A stretch of DNA of 30,652 nt from CAYUMU01 sp964445985 (GTDB lineage Bacteria; Planctomycetota; Planctomycetia; Pirellulales; S012-138). The position numbers were made by a program, and so were the translations under genes. Each line of letters begins with the position of its first letter. The stretch's first letter is position 1. A model generated the notes under the pieces. That model saw only the letters and a list, made by a program, of their open reading frames with translations. It was not told where the DNA came from and made no database searches. The stretch is from positions 1-30,652 of the forward strand of contig CAYUMU010000080.1 in assembly GCA_964445985.1 (NCBI GenBank), read 5' to 3'. Shown one piece after another: positions 18,601 to 24,673 of the stretch.

Positions 18601-18726
18601 AACGCCCGCTTAGAGGTCTTCCGCGAGCGCACGTTGCTCAAGTTCGTGCGTTTGGAGGAAGCCATTTCCAAGATTCAGAACGATCTGACCGCGATCAGCG
18701 GCATCGCCAAACTTCCGCCGCTCTAG
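15655..18726 (+). CDS. fliD: flagellar hook-associated protein 2 (filament cap) FliD, enlarged
   Basis: The 1023-residue protein starts with a FliD_N domain (SNIGLITGLPITDTVNQLV, ~5-100) and ends with FliD_C (~780-1015: VDDYNSLRKGL, LGELGITFKDDGTL, final coiled coil NAKRIDEMNARLEVFRE). It caps the filament tip and guides flagellin assembly. The centre holds several copies of a flagellin hook IN-like unit, LNGGxGxxxGxIxI then SxxIDLxxAxTxDDVLxAIN, at ~139-230, ~485-573 and ~600-686. Partial units lie at ~408-465 and ~709-768, and a different insert at ~308-395. FliD is usually 450-700 residues, so the surface-exposed middle has grown by duplication. ATG 15655 directly precedes the N-terminal motif; no good ribosome site is visible. 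fliS follows after 89 bases. Confidence 0.95.
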   Translation: MGRITSNIGLITGLPITDTVNQLVSVQARPRDLLVSRNEVASAQNEGLTAITGLMLALQSLTRNLGKAALFTETKASSSATTALSVTVTGQPTVGTYSYTPVQTAQAHQVVSSGLNSKTSALGGGAFTFRNGGEVDEGLSLDLINGGAGFQRGKIRITDRSGASEEVDLRYARTVDDVLQAINTASKINVTASVSGDRFVLTDNTSQTTSNLRVQEVGGKQSAASLGLAGVNVAADSAQGSDIVSLGRDLRLDVLNDRTGVAIDGALPDLTVSLRDGTSTTIDLRPLDNSTLHAAGTTTAAAGLNGQVRFTARNVGSASAGVNVVFQDNASITAGNETVAYDAGSKTLTFQIDAGSTTAANITAALNNDATANQQFTASLATGSSGAGLIHTADTATTALPTTAPSEQTLGDVVDAINRAIPAKLKAEISGDRIVLTDLSTNNGGTFAVTAPHDSPALEALGLASAANGDTLESRRLISGLKTSLVSQLNGGKGLELGSLDITDRAGVSASIDLSSAETIDDVLSAINSAGTGVVAEINAARNGIQLRDTSGGTLSNFIVASGGASNTAEALGIARNGADRKVNSGTLNKQVVSENTKLSDLNGGAGIAKGAIRITASNGASFRVNLAGESVSTLGNVISEINRIAVGVKAKLNDAGDGILLYDTAGGSGTLTVTEEGSTTAASLGLLGQGVETDVDGQTRQAINGSTTHKVTLDADDTLEDLVTAINQLGAGVTASILNDGSSLQPFRLLITSNRTGEASRLLVDSEGLPFSFETAAPARDALLLLGSAGGNDTGILTASSSGAFADLIPGVSVKLLQAQEASVTISVETSTTKLVAGAQAFVDDYNSLRKGLTALTAFDTDKGRGSILSGDGTLLRLESDVNRLLSSRFFGVGKVQSLGELGITFKDDGTLELDADALKAKFADDPTAVQDFFTKKDVGFSPKLDKLLQQLAGEDNSLLVNRLDTLARKMELNAKRIDEMNARLEVFRERTLLKFVRLEEAISKIQNDLTAISGIAKLPPL

Positions 18727-18815
18727 CAGAGCGCGCCAAGCCAGCACCGTTGGCCGGTTGCCGTACCGCAAGAAACCCTCGCCCGCCCCACCTTCCCTTG
18801 CCCCCGAAACGACTC

Positions 18816-19334
18816 ATGGACTACGCGAACCAAGACTACTTCGCCAACGAGATTTTGACGGCGCCGCCAGCCAAGCTGCATGCGATGCTGCTCGAAGGGG
18901 CCGTGCGTTTTACCCGGCAGGCGCTGCACTTTTATGAGCAGCAGCCCGACCTGGACCGAGCCACCGACGCCGTGGTGAAGGCTTTGAAGATCATGAGCGA
19001 GTTGATGGCCGCGCTGAACCCCGCGCATGATGAAGCCCTGGTCAAACAGGTGGCCGGAGAGTACGTGTTCATTGTGCGGGCACTTTCCGAGGGCAATCTC
19101 CGGCAAGACCCGGAAGAACTTCGCTCCGCGCTCCGCGTGCTCGATATGCAGCGAGAGACGTGGAAGTTGCTGGTCGAGCAGCAAGACGTCACACCGTCGT
19201 GCGCGGTGATTGCCCCGCCGCATCGCCCTCGCACGAGTGACTCAGCGAAGATGGCCACCACGAACCGAAACAGCTCGTTTGCGGCCCCGGCGGACGACAG
19301 CGAAGCTGAAGGCCCCTTTTCGCTGGATGCCTAG
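18816..19334 (+). CDS. fliS: flagellar export chaperone FliS
   Basis: The 172-residue protein has the FliS pattern: YANQDYFANEILTAPPAKLHAMLLEGAVRFTRQAL, then a helix with ATDAVVKALKIMSELMAAL. FliS binds the C-terminus of flagellin in the cytoplasm and keeps it from polymerising before export. The family is ~125-140 residues; here ~45 extra residues (from SCAVIAPP to FSLDA) form a Ser/Ala/Thr-rich, probably unstructured tail. The start ATG 18816 precedes the conserved N-terminus; the longer frame to 18750 is Pro-rich and unlike FliS. It follows fliD closely on the same strand, the usual arrangement, so the two are probably co-transcribed. Confidence 0.9.
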   Translation: MDYANQDYFANEILTAPPAKLHAMLLEGAVRFTRQALHFYEQQPDLDRATDAVVKALKIMSELMAALNPAHDEALVKQVAGEYVFIVRALSEGNLRQDPEELRSALRVLDMQRETWKLLVEQQDVTPSCAVIAPPHRPRTSDSAKMATTNRNSSFAAPADDSEAEGPFSLDA

Positions 19335-19604
19335 ATTTATTGGGCAACGCGAATCGGCCGCCCTCCGCCAAGAGTGCGTGGAGATTTGGGAGCGGAGTTG
19401 GGTTTGTAATCTCAAGCCCGAGCAAACCCCCCTCATCCCCAGCCCTTCTCCCCCGGAGTACCGGGGGAGAAGGGAGAAAGAAAGGTCGTTAGAAACTTTT
19501 TTATCAGGCCAGATTTGGCCGTTGTTGTGGTGGCGGCGCGGATTCACGGGCGGGACGCCCGTGCCATGTGGCTTGATGTGCTGCAGGCATGGTTGCCGCG
19601 CGAG
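19335..19604. other. gene-free region with palindromes after fliS
   Basis: No coding frame is convincing. Besides the large hairpin described separately, it contains a shorter one at 19545-19563 (CACGGGC, five bases, GCCCGTG) followed by CCATGTGG. That is a common type of intergenic palindrome in planctomycetes, as I recall. Confidence 0.5.
19429..19474 (-). repeat. dispersed hairpin repeat, copy A
   Basis: A perfect 14-bp stem with a four-base loop spans 19443-19474 (CCCTTCTCCCCCGG, AGTA, CCGGGGGAGAAGGG). On the minus strand it is followed directly by CTGGGGATGAGGGG. The same layout, a CCCTYTCCC hairpin then CTGGGGRTGAGGGG, occurs at 30469-30506 on the plus strand, so this is a dispersed repeat rather than a simple terminator. 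It could still stop transcription coming from fliS. Confidence 0.7.
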
Positions 19605-19636
19605 CAAAAAGAAAAGGCCATGCTCGTGCATGGCCT
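19605..19636 (-). terminator. intrinsic terminator of the 72-residue-protein gene
   Basis: On the minus strand AGGCCATG, loop CACGAG and CATGGCCT form a perfect 8-bp stem (19615-19636) followed by TTTTCTTTTT (19606-19615). It lies 69 bases behind the stop of the minus-strand gene ending at 19705, the right place and orientation for its terminator. Confidence 0.8.
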
Positions 19637-19704
19637 GAAGGTCGGCGATGGGTTTTCTGGGGCGAGGGTTCTCGGCGGTCTTGCCTCCCCCCCGCGCATG
19701 CGGT

Positions 19705-19923
19705 CTAGTCGCGGGGACGGACGGCGCCGGTCAAACCGCTGTAGTCGGCGCGGTCTTCAGGGTGCCACAGGGGCAAACCTTCTTGCACGCGGCGAGCCAG
19801 CTCATCGAGCTTGGCGCGGGAGCCGGCCGGAGCGTCGGTGGCGGCAAAGGATTGGTCTTCTTCGCGGGGGACAAACTCTTCGTCGTGCCCATACTTCTCG
19901 ATCGCTTCAAACACATTTCGCAT
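19705..19923 (-). CDS. small conserved hypothetical protein (72 residues)
   Basis: The product starts MRNVFEAIEKYGHDEEFVP and ends TGAVRPRD, and is acidic overall, without signal peptide or membrane helix. GGAGAG lies five bases before the ATG and an intrinsic terminator follows, so it is a complete single-gene unit. The sequence, with PLWHPEDRADYSGLTGAVRPRD near the end, feels like a short protein conserved among planctomycetes, but I cannot name a family or function. The opposite-strand frames here are shadows. Confidence 0.75.
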   Translation of the reverse strand: MRNVFEAIEKYGHDEEFVPREEDQSFAATDAPAGSRAKLDELARRVQEGLPLWHPEDRADYSGLTGAVRPRD

Positions 19924-20786
19924 TTCAACTCTCCTATAAAGATGGCTTGTTACTTGCTCTTGTTCCTCAATCGTTTCTGATCCTCAAGCCTGCTGCCTGC
20001 CACTGGGGTTTTCGCTGGCGTCTGTACCCATTGAAACGGTTCGTGTTCAATCTGTACTGGCACCTGGGGCGGAAACCTCGTGAAACACCTCCACTCTCGC
20101 GAAATGGAGCGTCTCTCCTCATTGGTTGAAGAGAGCCGGCAGCCAACAGGGCCGCGCAGAAAACGTGACCTCGCGCCACGCCGTCTACCTTGATTTGGTT
20201 TACCAGGGTCTCGGTCCACCAAGTTTGGGCTTAAACCGTCGCCGTGCTTGGGCGGGGAATTCCGCGACTCACTCGCGGACTTCTTGCGACGACGGTTTCA
20301 CTTCGGAAGCAAGGTATTATTCGCACCTGAGAGGCTGTGTCAATCATTTCTCCCATGCTTCACAAAGAATTCCTTGAACTGCGAATTAAAGTTGCGAAAC
20401 TCGTGAGGCTATGGCGACTCATCTCCCGCCGCTCGCCAACTCCGCGTCAGAATTCCGCACAGAAAGACACCTGGGAATTGTTGTTGGTTCGAGGGTTTTT
20501 CAAATGCCGCTTTATTTGGCGCGGCAGGCGGCGACGGAATTCCCCCCGAACGGCCGGTTTGCATCCATGCAAGATGGCACCCTGCTGCGTGGTTTGTCAA
20601 AAGGCAGGAATGCGGCGAGGGGCGAGAGCATGTTGGAACCAGCGGCGGGGCCGGCTAAGCTGAGAACCGAGAGTTCCGCGGGGAAAGAAGTCGGCAAGAC
20701 GATCGTCGCTAAACCGGCCGCACCCCCCTGGGCCGGAATCGCGAGCCCCCGGGTTTTGGTCTTTCACTTCCTGGTGTGAAATTGGC
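19924..20786. other. 863-base region without a convincing gene
   Basis: Several short frames exist on both strands but none has a good start signal or recognisable product; the longest (20411-20779, plus) reads like non-coding DNA. The region must hold the promoter of the 72-residue-protein gene at its left. It contains a 7-bp palindrome at 20261-20279 (TCCGCGA, CTCAC, TCGCGGA) and four GAATTCC sites (20257, 20367, 20450, 20537). It may contain an old degraded gene or an unrecognised RNA. Confidence 0.5.
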
Positions 20787-21215
20787 ATGGTGTGGTTTCA
20801 GCAAAAGTTAGTGCTACCTCCTGTTCGGCGGGGGTTTCACTTGATTACGGATCGCGTGGTGAACGCCCTTCCCCAGTTGGCGAAGACTCGGATCGGGTTG
20901 CTGCATGTTTTCATCCAGCATACGAGTGCCTCGCTGGGCATCAACGAAAACGCCGATCCCGATGTGCCGGTCGATCTGGAACGCTCGATCAACGCCATTG
21001 TGCCGGAGGAATTCCCGTACATTCACACGCTGGAAGGTCCCGACGATATGCCAGCGCACGTGAAAGCGGCCCTGCTGGGTAGTTCGGTGAGTATCCCCGT
21101 GGCCGATGGGCGATTATGCTTGGGAACCTGGCAAGGTATTTACCTGTGCGAACACCGCAACCAGGGCGGCGAACGCTGGTTGGTGCTGACCCTGCAGGGC
21201 GAAGCGGCAACTTAA
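20787..21215 (+). CDS. YjbQ/UPF0047-family protein
   Basis: The 142-residue protein carries the family hallmarks: HTSASLGINENADPDV (45-60), EGPDDMPAHVK (83-93) and LGTWQGIYLCEHR (112-124). The conserved His, Asp and Glu residues form a metal site. Members can show weak thiamine-phosphate synthase activity when overproduced, and are annotated as secondary thiamine-phosphate synthase; the true role is unsettled. It is cytoplasmic and of standard length. The ATG directly precedes the usual family start; there is no strong ribosome site. It stands alone, 121 bases before the Tat-exported isomerase-like gene. Confidence 0.9.
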   Translation: MVWFQQKLVLPPVRRGFHLITDRVVNALPQLAKTRIGLLHVFIQHTSASLGINENADPDVPVDLERSINAIVPEEFPYIHTLEGPDDMPAHVKAALLGSSVSIPVADGRLCLGTWQGIYLCEHRNQGGERWLVLTLQGEAAT

Positions 21216-21336
21216 GAGCCGCGACAAACTCGTTTCGCCTGGGCGTTGGCAGTTGCCTGTTTTTTGCTGCCTGTCATCCCAGCCTCTCGGCCTTCCACGA
21301 TTCATAAACCGCCCCACCCCCTTGAGCCTATCTGCC

Positions 21337-22359
21337 ATGCAATCCTCACAGCACACCGCCGGCGCCGCCTCTGATCCTGCCATCCTTCCAACCAGCGCAC
21401 CCAACTCCACGCGGCGGCAGTGGTTGGGCCAAACGGCGGCCGCCAGCCTGGGGGGAGTGCTAGCATGGGGAGTAGCGGGGTCCGCGGCGATAGCCCAAGC
21501 CGCCGCGCCGGCCACAGCGGCCGGCGGCGCCCGACCCTGGAGGTATTGCCTGAATACAAGCTGTATTCGAGGGCAAGAGCTCAGCCTGGTGAACGAGATC
21601 GCGATTGCCTCCAAGGCGGGGTACTCGGGCATTGAACCTTGGATTCGCGAGATCGAAGCCTACCAACAAGGGGGCGGCCAACTGGCCGACCTGCGGAAGC
21701 GAATGGAAGACGCCGGCCTGACCGTCGAAAGCGCCATTGGCTTCGCCCGCTGGGCCGTGGACGACCCGCAAGAACGAGCCGCGGGCCTGGAGCAGGCCCG
21801 GCGCGACATGGACTTGGTGCGCGCCCTGGGGGGCAAACGCATCGCGGCGCCTCCCGTGGGCGTGACGGGCCAGAAAACCTCGCTCACCGAACTGGCCTCT
21901 CGCTATCGGGCGCTGCTCGAACTCGGCACGGCGATGGAAGTTACCCCGCAGCTCGAAGTGTGGGGGCACTCGCAATCTCTGGGGCACCTGGCCGAAACCG
22001 TTTACGTGGCCGTGGCCGCAGGGCATGCCAATGCTTGCTTCTTGCCCGACGTTTATCACCTGTACAAGGGCGGTTCGGCATTCGAAGGCCTCGCGCTATT
22101 GTCGGGCTCGTCGATCGCTTGCTTCCACATGAACGACTACCCGGCCACGCCCGGTCGCGACACGATTACCGACGCCGATCGGGTTTACCCGGGCGACGGC
22201 GTAGCCCCGCTGGGCCAAATCCTGCGAACCCTGCGTGAAATTGGCTTTGCGGGCGTGTTATCGCTGGAATTATTCAATCGCACCTACTGGCAGCAAGACC
22301 CGCTGGTGGTGGCTCAAACCGGGCTGCGGAAGATGCAAGCGGCGGTGGCGGAAGTTTAA
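21337..22359 (+). CDS. Tat-exported sugar phosphate isomerase/epimerase-like TIM-barrel protein
   Basis: The 340-residue protein begins with a twin-arginine signal (STRRQWLGQTAAASLGG, Arg26-Arg27, cleavage near AIAQA). A xylose-isomerase-like/AP-endonuclease-2-type barrel follows. Likely metal ligands are Glu in LEVWGHS, Asp in LPDVYH, His in CFHMND and Glu in SLELFN, and the entry GYSGIEPWI is typical. It probably isomerises or epimerises a sugar in the periplasm; the substrate is unknown. ATG 21337 is chosen because it gives a normal Tat leader; the frame is open to 21253 but the extra part is unlike a signal peptide. Such exported barrels are abundant in planctomycetes, often near Gfo/Idh proteins such as the one at the right end of this window. 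Confidence 0.88.
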   Translation: MQSSQHTAGAASDPAILPTSAPNSTRRQWLGQTAAASLGGVLAWGVAGSAAIAQAAAPATAAGGARPWRYCLNTSCIRGQELSLVNEIAIASKAGYSGIEPWIREIEAYQQGGGQLADLRKRMEDAGLTVESAIGFARWAVDDPQERAAGLEQARRDMDLVRALGGKRIAAPPVGVTGQKTSLTELASRYRALLELGTAMEVTPQLEVWGHSQSLGHLAETVYVAVAAGHANACFLPDVYHLYKGGSAFEGLALLSGSSIACFHMNDYPATPGRDTITDADRVYPGDGVAPLGQILRTLREIGFAGVLSLELFNRTYWQQDPLVVAQTGLRKMQAAVAEV

Positions 22360-22752
22360 CGACCGCACGAGAGATTGTGTCGGGCTTTCGCTCCGCGAAA
22401 GCATGTCCTTTCGCGGAGCGAAAGGCGACTACGGTTGCGCGCGGTGCAGGCGTGTTGTAACGGCGGTGCGGAATATTCATTCAATGCCGGACGTGCCGAC
22501 TGCCGATGGTTTAACACAGACCCAGGTTCGTCGGGCAGTCGTGCCGGAGACTTCGCTCCCCTCCCCCGTGAGAAGCGGCTCCTTCGCGGCTTGTCCCAAT
22601 CCGCCTTACGCCAGGCGTGGGAGTTTGGAACGTCTACCCTGTGGAAGCTCACCCAACGGCTTCCACGCGGGCGGGTTCCCTGCTGCTCCCGCTCCCTGCC
22701 GTTCATGGCGCTCGAAGCATTCAATCCCGCAATGCCAGGAGGGTATACGCTC
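22360..22752. other. gene-free region with a cruciform-like repeat
   Basis: Apart from the inverted repeat at 22385-22424 and the ribosome site of the next gene (GGAGG at ~22738), nothing coding was recognised. The frame of the small exported protein is open leftward to 22375, but the added residues are not protein-like. Confidence 0.5.
22385..22424. repeat. 17-bp perfect inverted repeat made of two small palindromes
   Basis: The arms 22385-22401 (CTTTCGCTCCGCGAAAG) and 22408-22424 are exact reverse complements separated by CATGTC. Each arm is itself a 7-bp hairpin (CTTTCGC, three bases, GCGAAAG). It lies 26 bases after the stop of the isomerase-like gene. This kind of sequence is, as I recall, repeated between genes in planctomycetes; it has no T-run and is not a typical terminator. 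Confidence 0.8.
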
Positions 22753-23076
22753 ATGATTCGCCGGACCATGCTGGTCTTGCTGTGTGCCGTCGGCTTTTGG
22801 GCCGCGCCAACGCAGGAGGCCAACGCCCAGCAAGCTTACGGACGCCATTGGGGTGGCACTTTTAGCGGTCGCGACTACAACCGCTTCTACCACTACCCCT
22901 ACGTGTACTACCCCCAGAACTTTTGGGGACACGAGTACTACCGCAGCGCCGACAATCTGTACCACCGCTACCCGGCCGAAATGCGGGTGCCGGTCTACAA
23001 TCGACAGTGGTTTAATTACTACCCGGAAGCCCGCAAGTACCACTTTGGCCATCAGTTCATCTTAGATACCTTCTAA
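22753..23076 (+). CDS. small Tyr-rich exported protein
   Basis: The 107-residue product has a signal peptide (MLVLLCAVGFWAAPTQEANAQ, cleavage near residue 25). A mature part of ~80 residues follows, very rich in Tyr, His, Arg and Asn (FYHYPYVYYPQNFWGHEYY, then YNRQWFNYYPEARKYHFGH). GGAGG precedes ATG 22753 by ten bases. Similar short proteins occur in other planctomycetes, sometimes labelled calmodulin-binding protein without evidence. The function is unknown; the composition would suit a surface or cell-wall-associated protein. A strong hairpin follows 45 bases later. Confidence 0.75.
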   Translation: MIRRTMLVLLCAVGFWAAPTQEANAQQAYGRHWGGTFSGRDYNRFYHYPYVYYPQNFWGHEYYRSADNLYHRYPAEMRVPVYNRQWFNYYPEARKYHFGHQFILDTF

Positions 23077-23121
23077 CCGAACGACCGCACCAGGCCGGCT
23101 TTCGGACATGCGCTCAGCAAC

Positions 23122-23156
23122 GGGGGGCCATCGCGAACTGTGCGATGCGGCCCCCC
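23122..23156 (+). terminator. GC-rich hairpin, possible terminator
   Basis: GGGGGGCC (23122-23129) pairs with GGCCCCCC (23149-23156), and ATCGC/GCGAT extend the stem inside with a two-base bulge. It sits 45 bases after the small Tyr-rich protein gene. No T-run follows, so it may be only a strong structure. Confidence 0.45.
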
Positions 23157-23258
23157 GGCTGCGTTTGGGGGGGCGTCTGACTTTGGCGTCCCTGACTTTA
23201 ACGAATTCCAGGCGCGTCCCCTTTCGCGTGGAATGCGAGCCTCGCCGCGGATTCATAA

Positions 23259-23312
23259 CCCGACGCGTTAGCGAGGGAGCCCCCCCCGAACGTCCCTCGG
23301 TAACGCGTCGGG
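23259..23312. repeat. REP-like inverted repeat (CCCGACGCGTTA family)
   Basis: Arms of 20 bases at 23259-23278 and 23293-23312 match as reverse complements at 19 positions (CCCGACGCGTTA, one mismatch, CGAGGGA) around a C-rich 14-base loop. Closely similar CCCGACGCGT-AGCGAGGG sequences are, as I recall, abundant between genes in Rhodopirellula and relatives, so this is probably a REP-type element. Confidence 0.8.
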
Positions 23313-23535
23313 GTGCCAATATCAAGGCGTTCAGAACAGCAGGGGCCAGCTACGAAAAGCCTGCCGGAATGCACCGCACCTAGAAAACGGTAAGGTGAGT
23401 GGCGCCCAATGCGGCGACTGGTTGCCCAGTCCTCGGAAACCGCTACGATTGGCCGCGGCGGTTAGTTTGGGCGGCGCGAACGGATGTGCGTCTTCCTTGG
23501 GAAGCAACACGCATTCGTATGGTTTTCTGCCCCCT

Positions 23536-24492
23536 ATGAACCTGGCGCAACACCTCGAAGTTTTTTATGGCGCGGCCTCTTCGGCCGAGGCTCGCGTTTA
23601 CGCCAGGCTTCCTCGGATGGCCCTGGCTTCGTTCCCAGACGCGGCCGCCAACGACCGTTTCCAACTCGTGGGCGAAGTCGTCGGCCCGCGGAGCGATTTT
23701 GCCCATTGTTTGCCGGCGCGCGTTCCCCTTCGCGAACCGCACGCTTCGCCGAACAGCGCAAGCGATGGGAACCCAGGCAGCGACGCACTGCTGGCCGCTG
23801 CCGTGGTGCCGGACCCTTGTTTCTGGCTGCCGGAAGAACCGTACTATTACACCGTGCGCGTGGAACTCAAGCAGGCCGGAAAGACGGTTGCCCAAATCGA
23901 GCGCACCCTCGGCATTCGCCCATTGGGCATCCACGCCAATCGGTTCTACCTGCTCGGCAAGCCCTGGGTGGCCAGGGCTGTCAATCGGGTTTCGGTTTCT
24001 CGGCAAGACTTGGAAGACGCCCGCCTGCTGGGGGCGACGCTGCTGCTGTCCCACCCGCCCGATGACCTTTGCCACGCTGCCAGCCGCAACGGGGTACTGG
24101 TGATGGCGGCGCTGGAGAGCACCGAGAACTCGGAGCAACTCGCGAACGAATGCCGGCGGCTGGCGGATCACCCCGCGGTCGCTTTCCTGGTTGCGCCCGT
24201 CGCCACCGATCTTAGCGGTGAATGCCTCGCCGCCTTGCGGAATGTGCTCATTGGCTGCCGCCTGACGCTGGCGGAGATCGACCAACTTCCCCCTTGGGCC
24301 CGCTTTGCCCTGGTGGAGTGGCCTGAGCAACTTTCGGCCGAGTCGCTGGCGAAGCAACTTTCGCAGCTACGAATGCCTGTTTGCGTGGAACAGGTTCCGG
24401 CCGCGGCAACCCTCGCGGCGGCGCGGGCTGGCTGCGATGCGCTGCAAGCTCAACTGGCTGGCCTGGGCGACTTTGCTGGCTACGCCCATTGA
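23536..24492 (+). CDS. hypothetical protein related to glycoside hydrolase family 2 core
   Basis: The 318-residue product contains CFWLPEEPYYYTVRVEL, then IERTLGIRPLGIHANRFYLLGKPWVARAVN. This is the junction of the immunoglobulin-like and barrel domains of GH2 enzymes (usual form: W.PE.PYLYTL...GIR......FYLNGKP...RGVN). A short barrel-like part follows (ARLLGATLLLSHPPDDL, NGVLVMAALEST). The sugar-binding N-domain and recognisable catalytic Glu motifs (NE acid/base, nucleophile) are missing, so hydrolase activity is doubtful. There is no signal peptide when read from ATG 23536; that start is chosen because residues before it look non-coding, though a GTG at 23395 is possible. The function is unknown. 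Confidence 0.65.
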   Translation: MNLAQHLEVFYGAASSAEARVYARLPRMALASFPDAAANDRFQLVGEVVGPRSDFAHCLPARVPLREPHASPNSASDGNPGSDALLAAAVVPDPCFWLPEEPYYYTVRVELKQAGKTVAQIERTLGIRPLGIHANRFYLLGKPWVARAVNRVSVSRQDLEDARLLGATLLLSHPPDDLCHAASRNGVLVMAALESTENSEQLANECRRLADHPAVAFLVAPVATDLSGECLAALRNVLIGCRLTLAEIDQLPPWARFALVEWPEQLSAESLAKQLSQLRMPVCVEQVPAAATLAAARAGCDALQAQLAGLGDFAGYAH

Positions 24493-24673
24493 AGGTACTG
24501 CGTATTCCTCGTCTGGGCGAACTTCACGGCCGGCAAAATTCTGAGGCTTTGGAGTTTCGTATTCCGGGCCGCTTTGGGTTAAATTAGAACGGCAGTCGGT
24601 TCACGCGATTTGCCATCCCCGGCTCCCTGCTTGTTTCCCCGCCTCCTGTCGCCCCCCACCAAGGAGTTTTGCC

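Larger units (their letters stand above)
23077..23535. other. intergenic region with two palindromes
   Basis: These 459 bases hold a GC-rich hairpin (23122-23156) and a long inverted repeat (23259-23312), described separately. The next gene's frame is open upstream to a GTG at 23395, but without a ribosome site. Confidence 0.5.

Noticed and set aside
7943..18726. Other long frames opposite or inside the large genes
   Set aside because: They overlap recognised genes fully, lack start signals and arise from the GC-rich codon pattern.
20411..20779. Plus-strand frame of 122 residues
   Set aside because: No ribosome site, no family, mixed composition; probably a chance open frame.
22375..22752. 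Upstream extension of the small Tyr-rich protein
   Set aside because: It crosses the inverted repeat and precedes a clear signal peptide with its own ribosome site.
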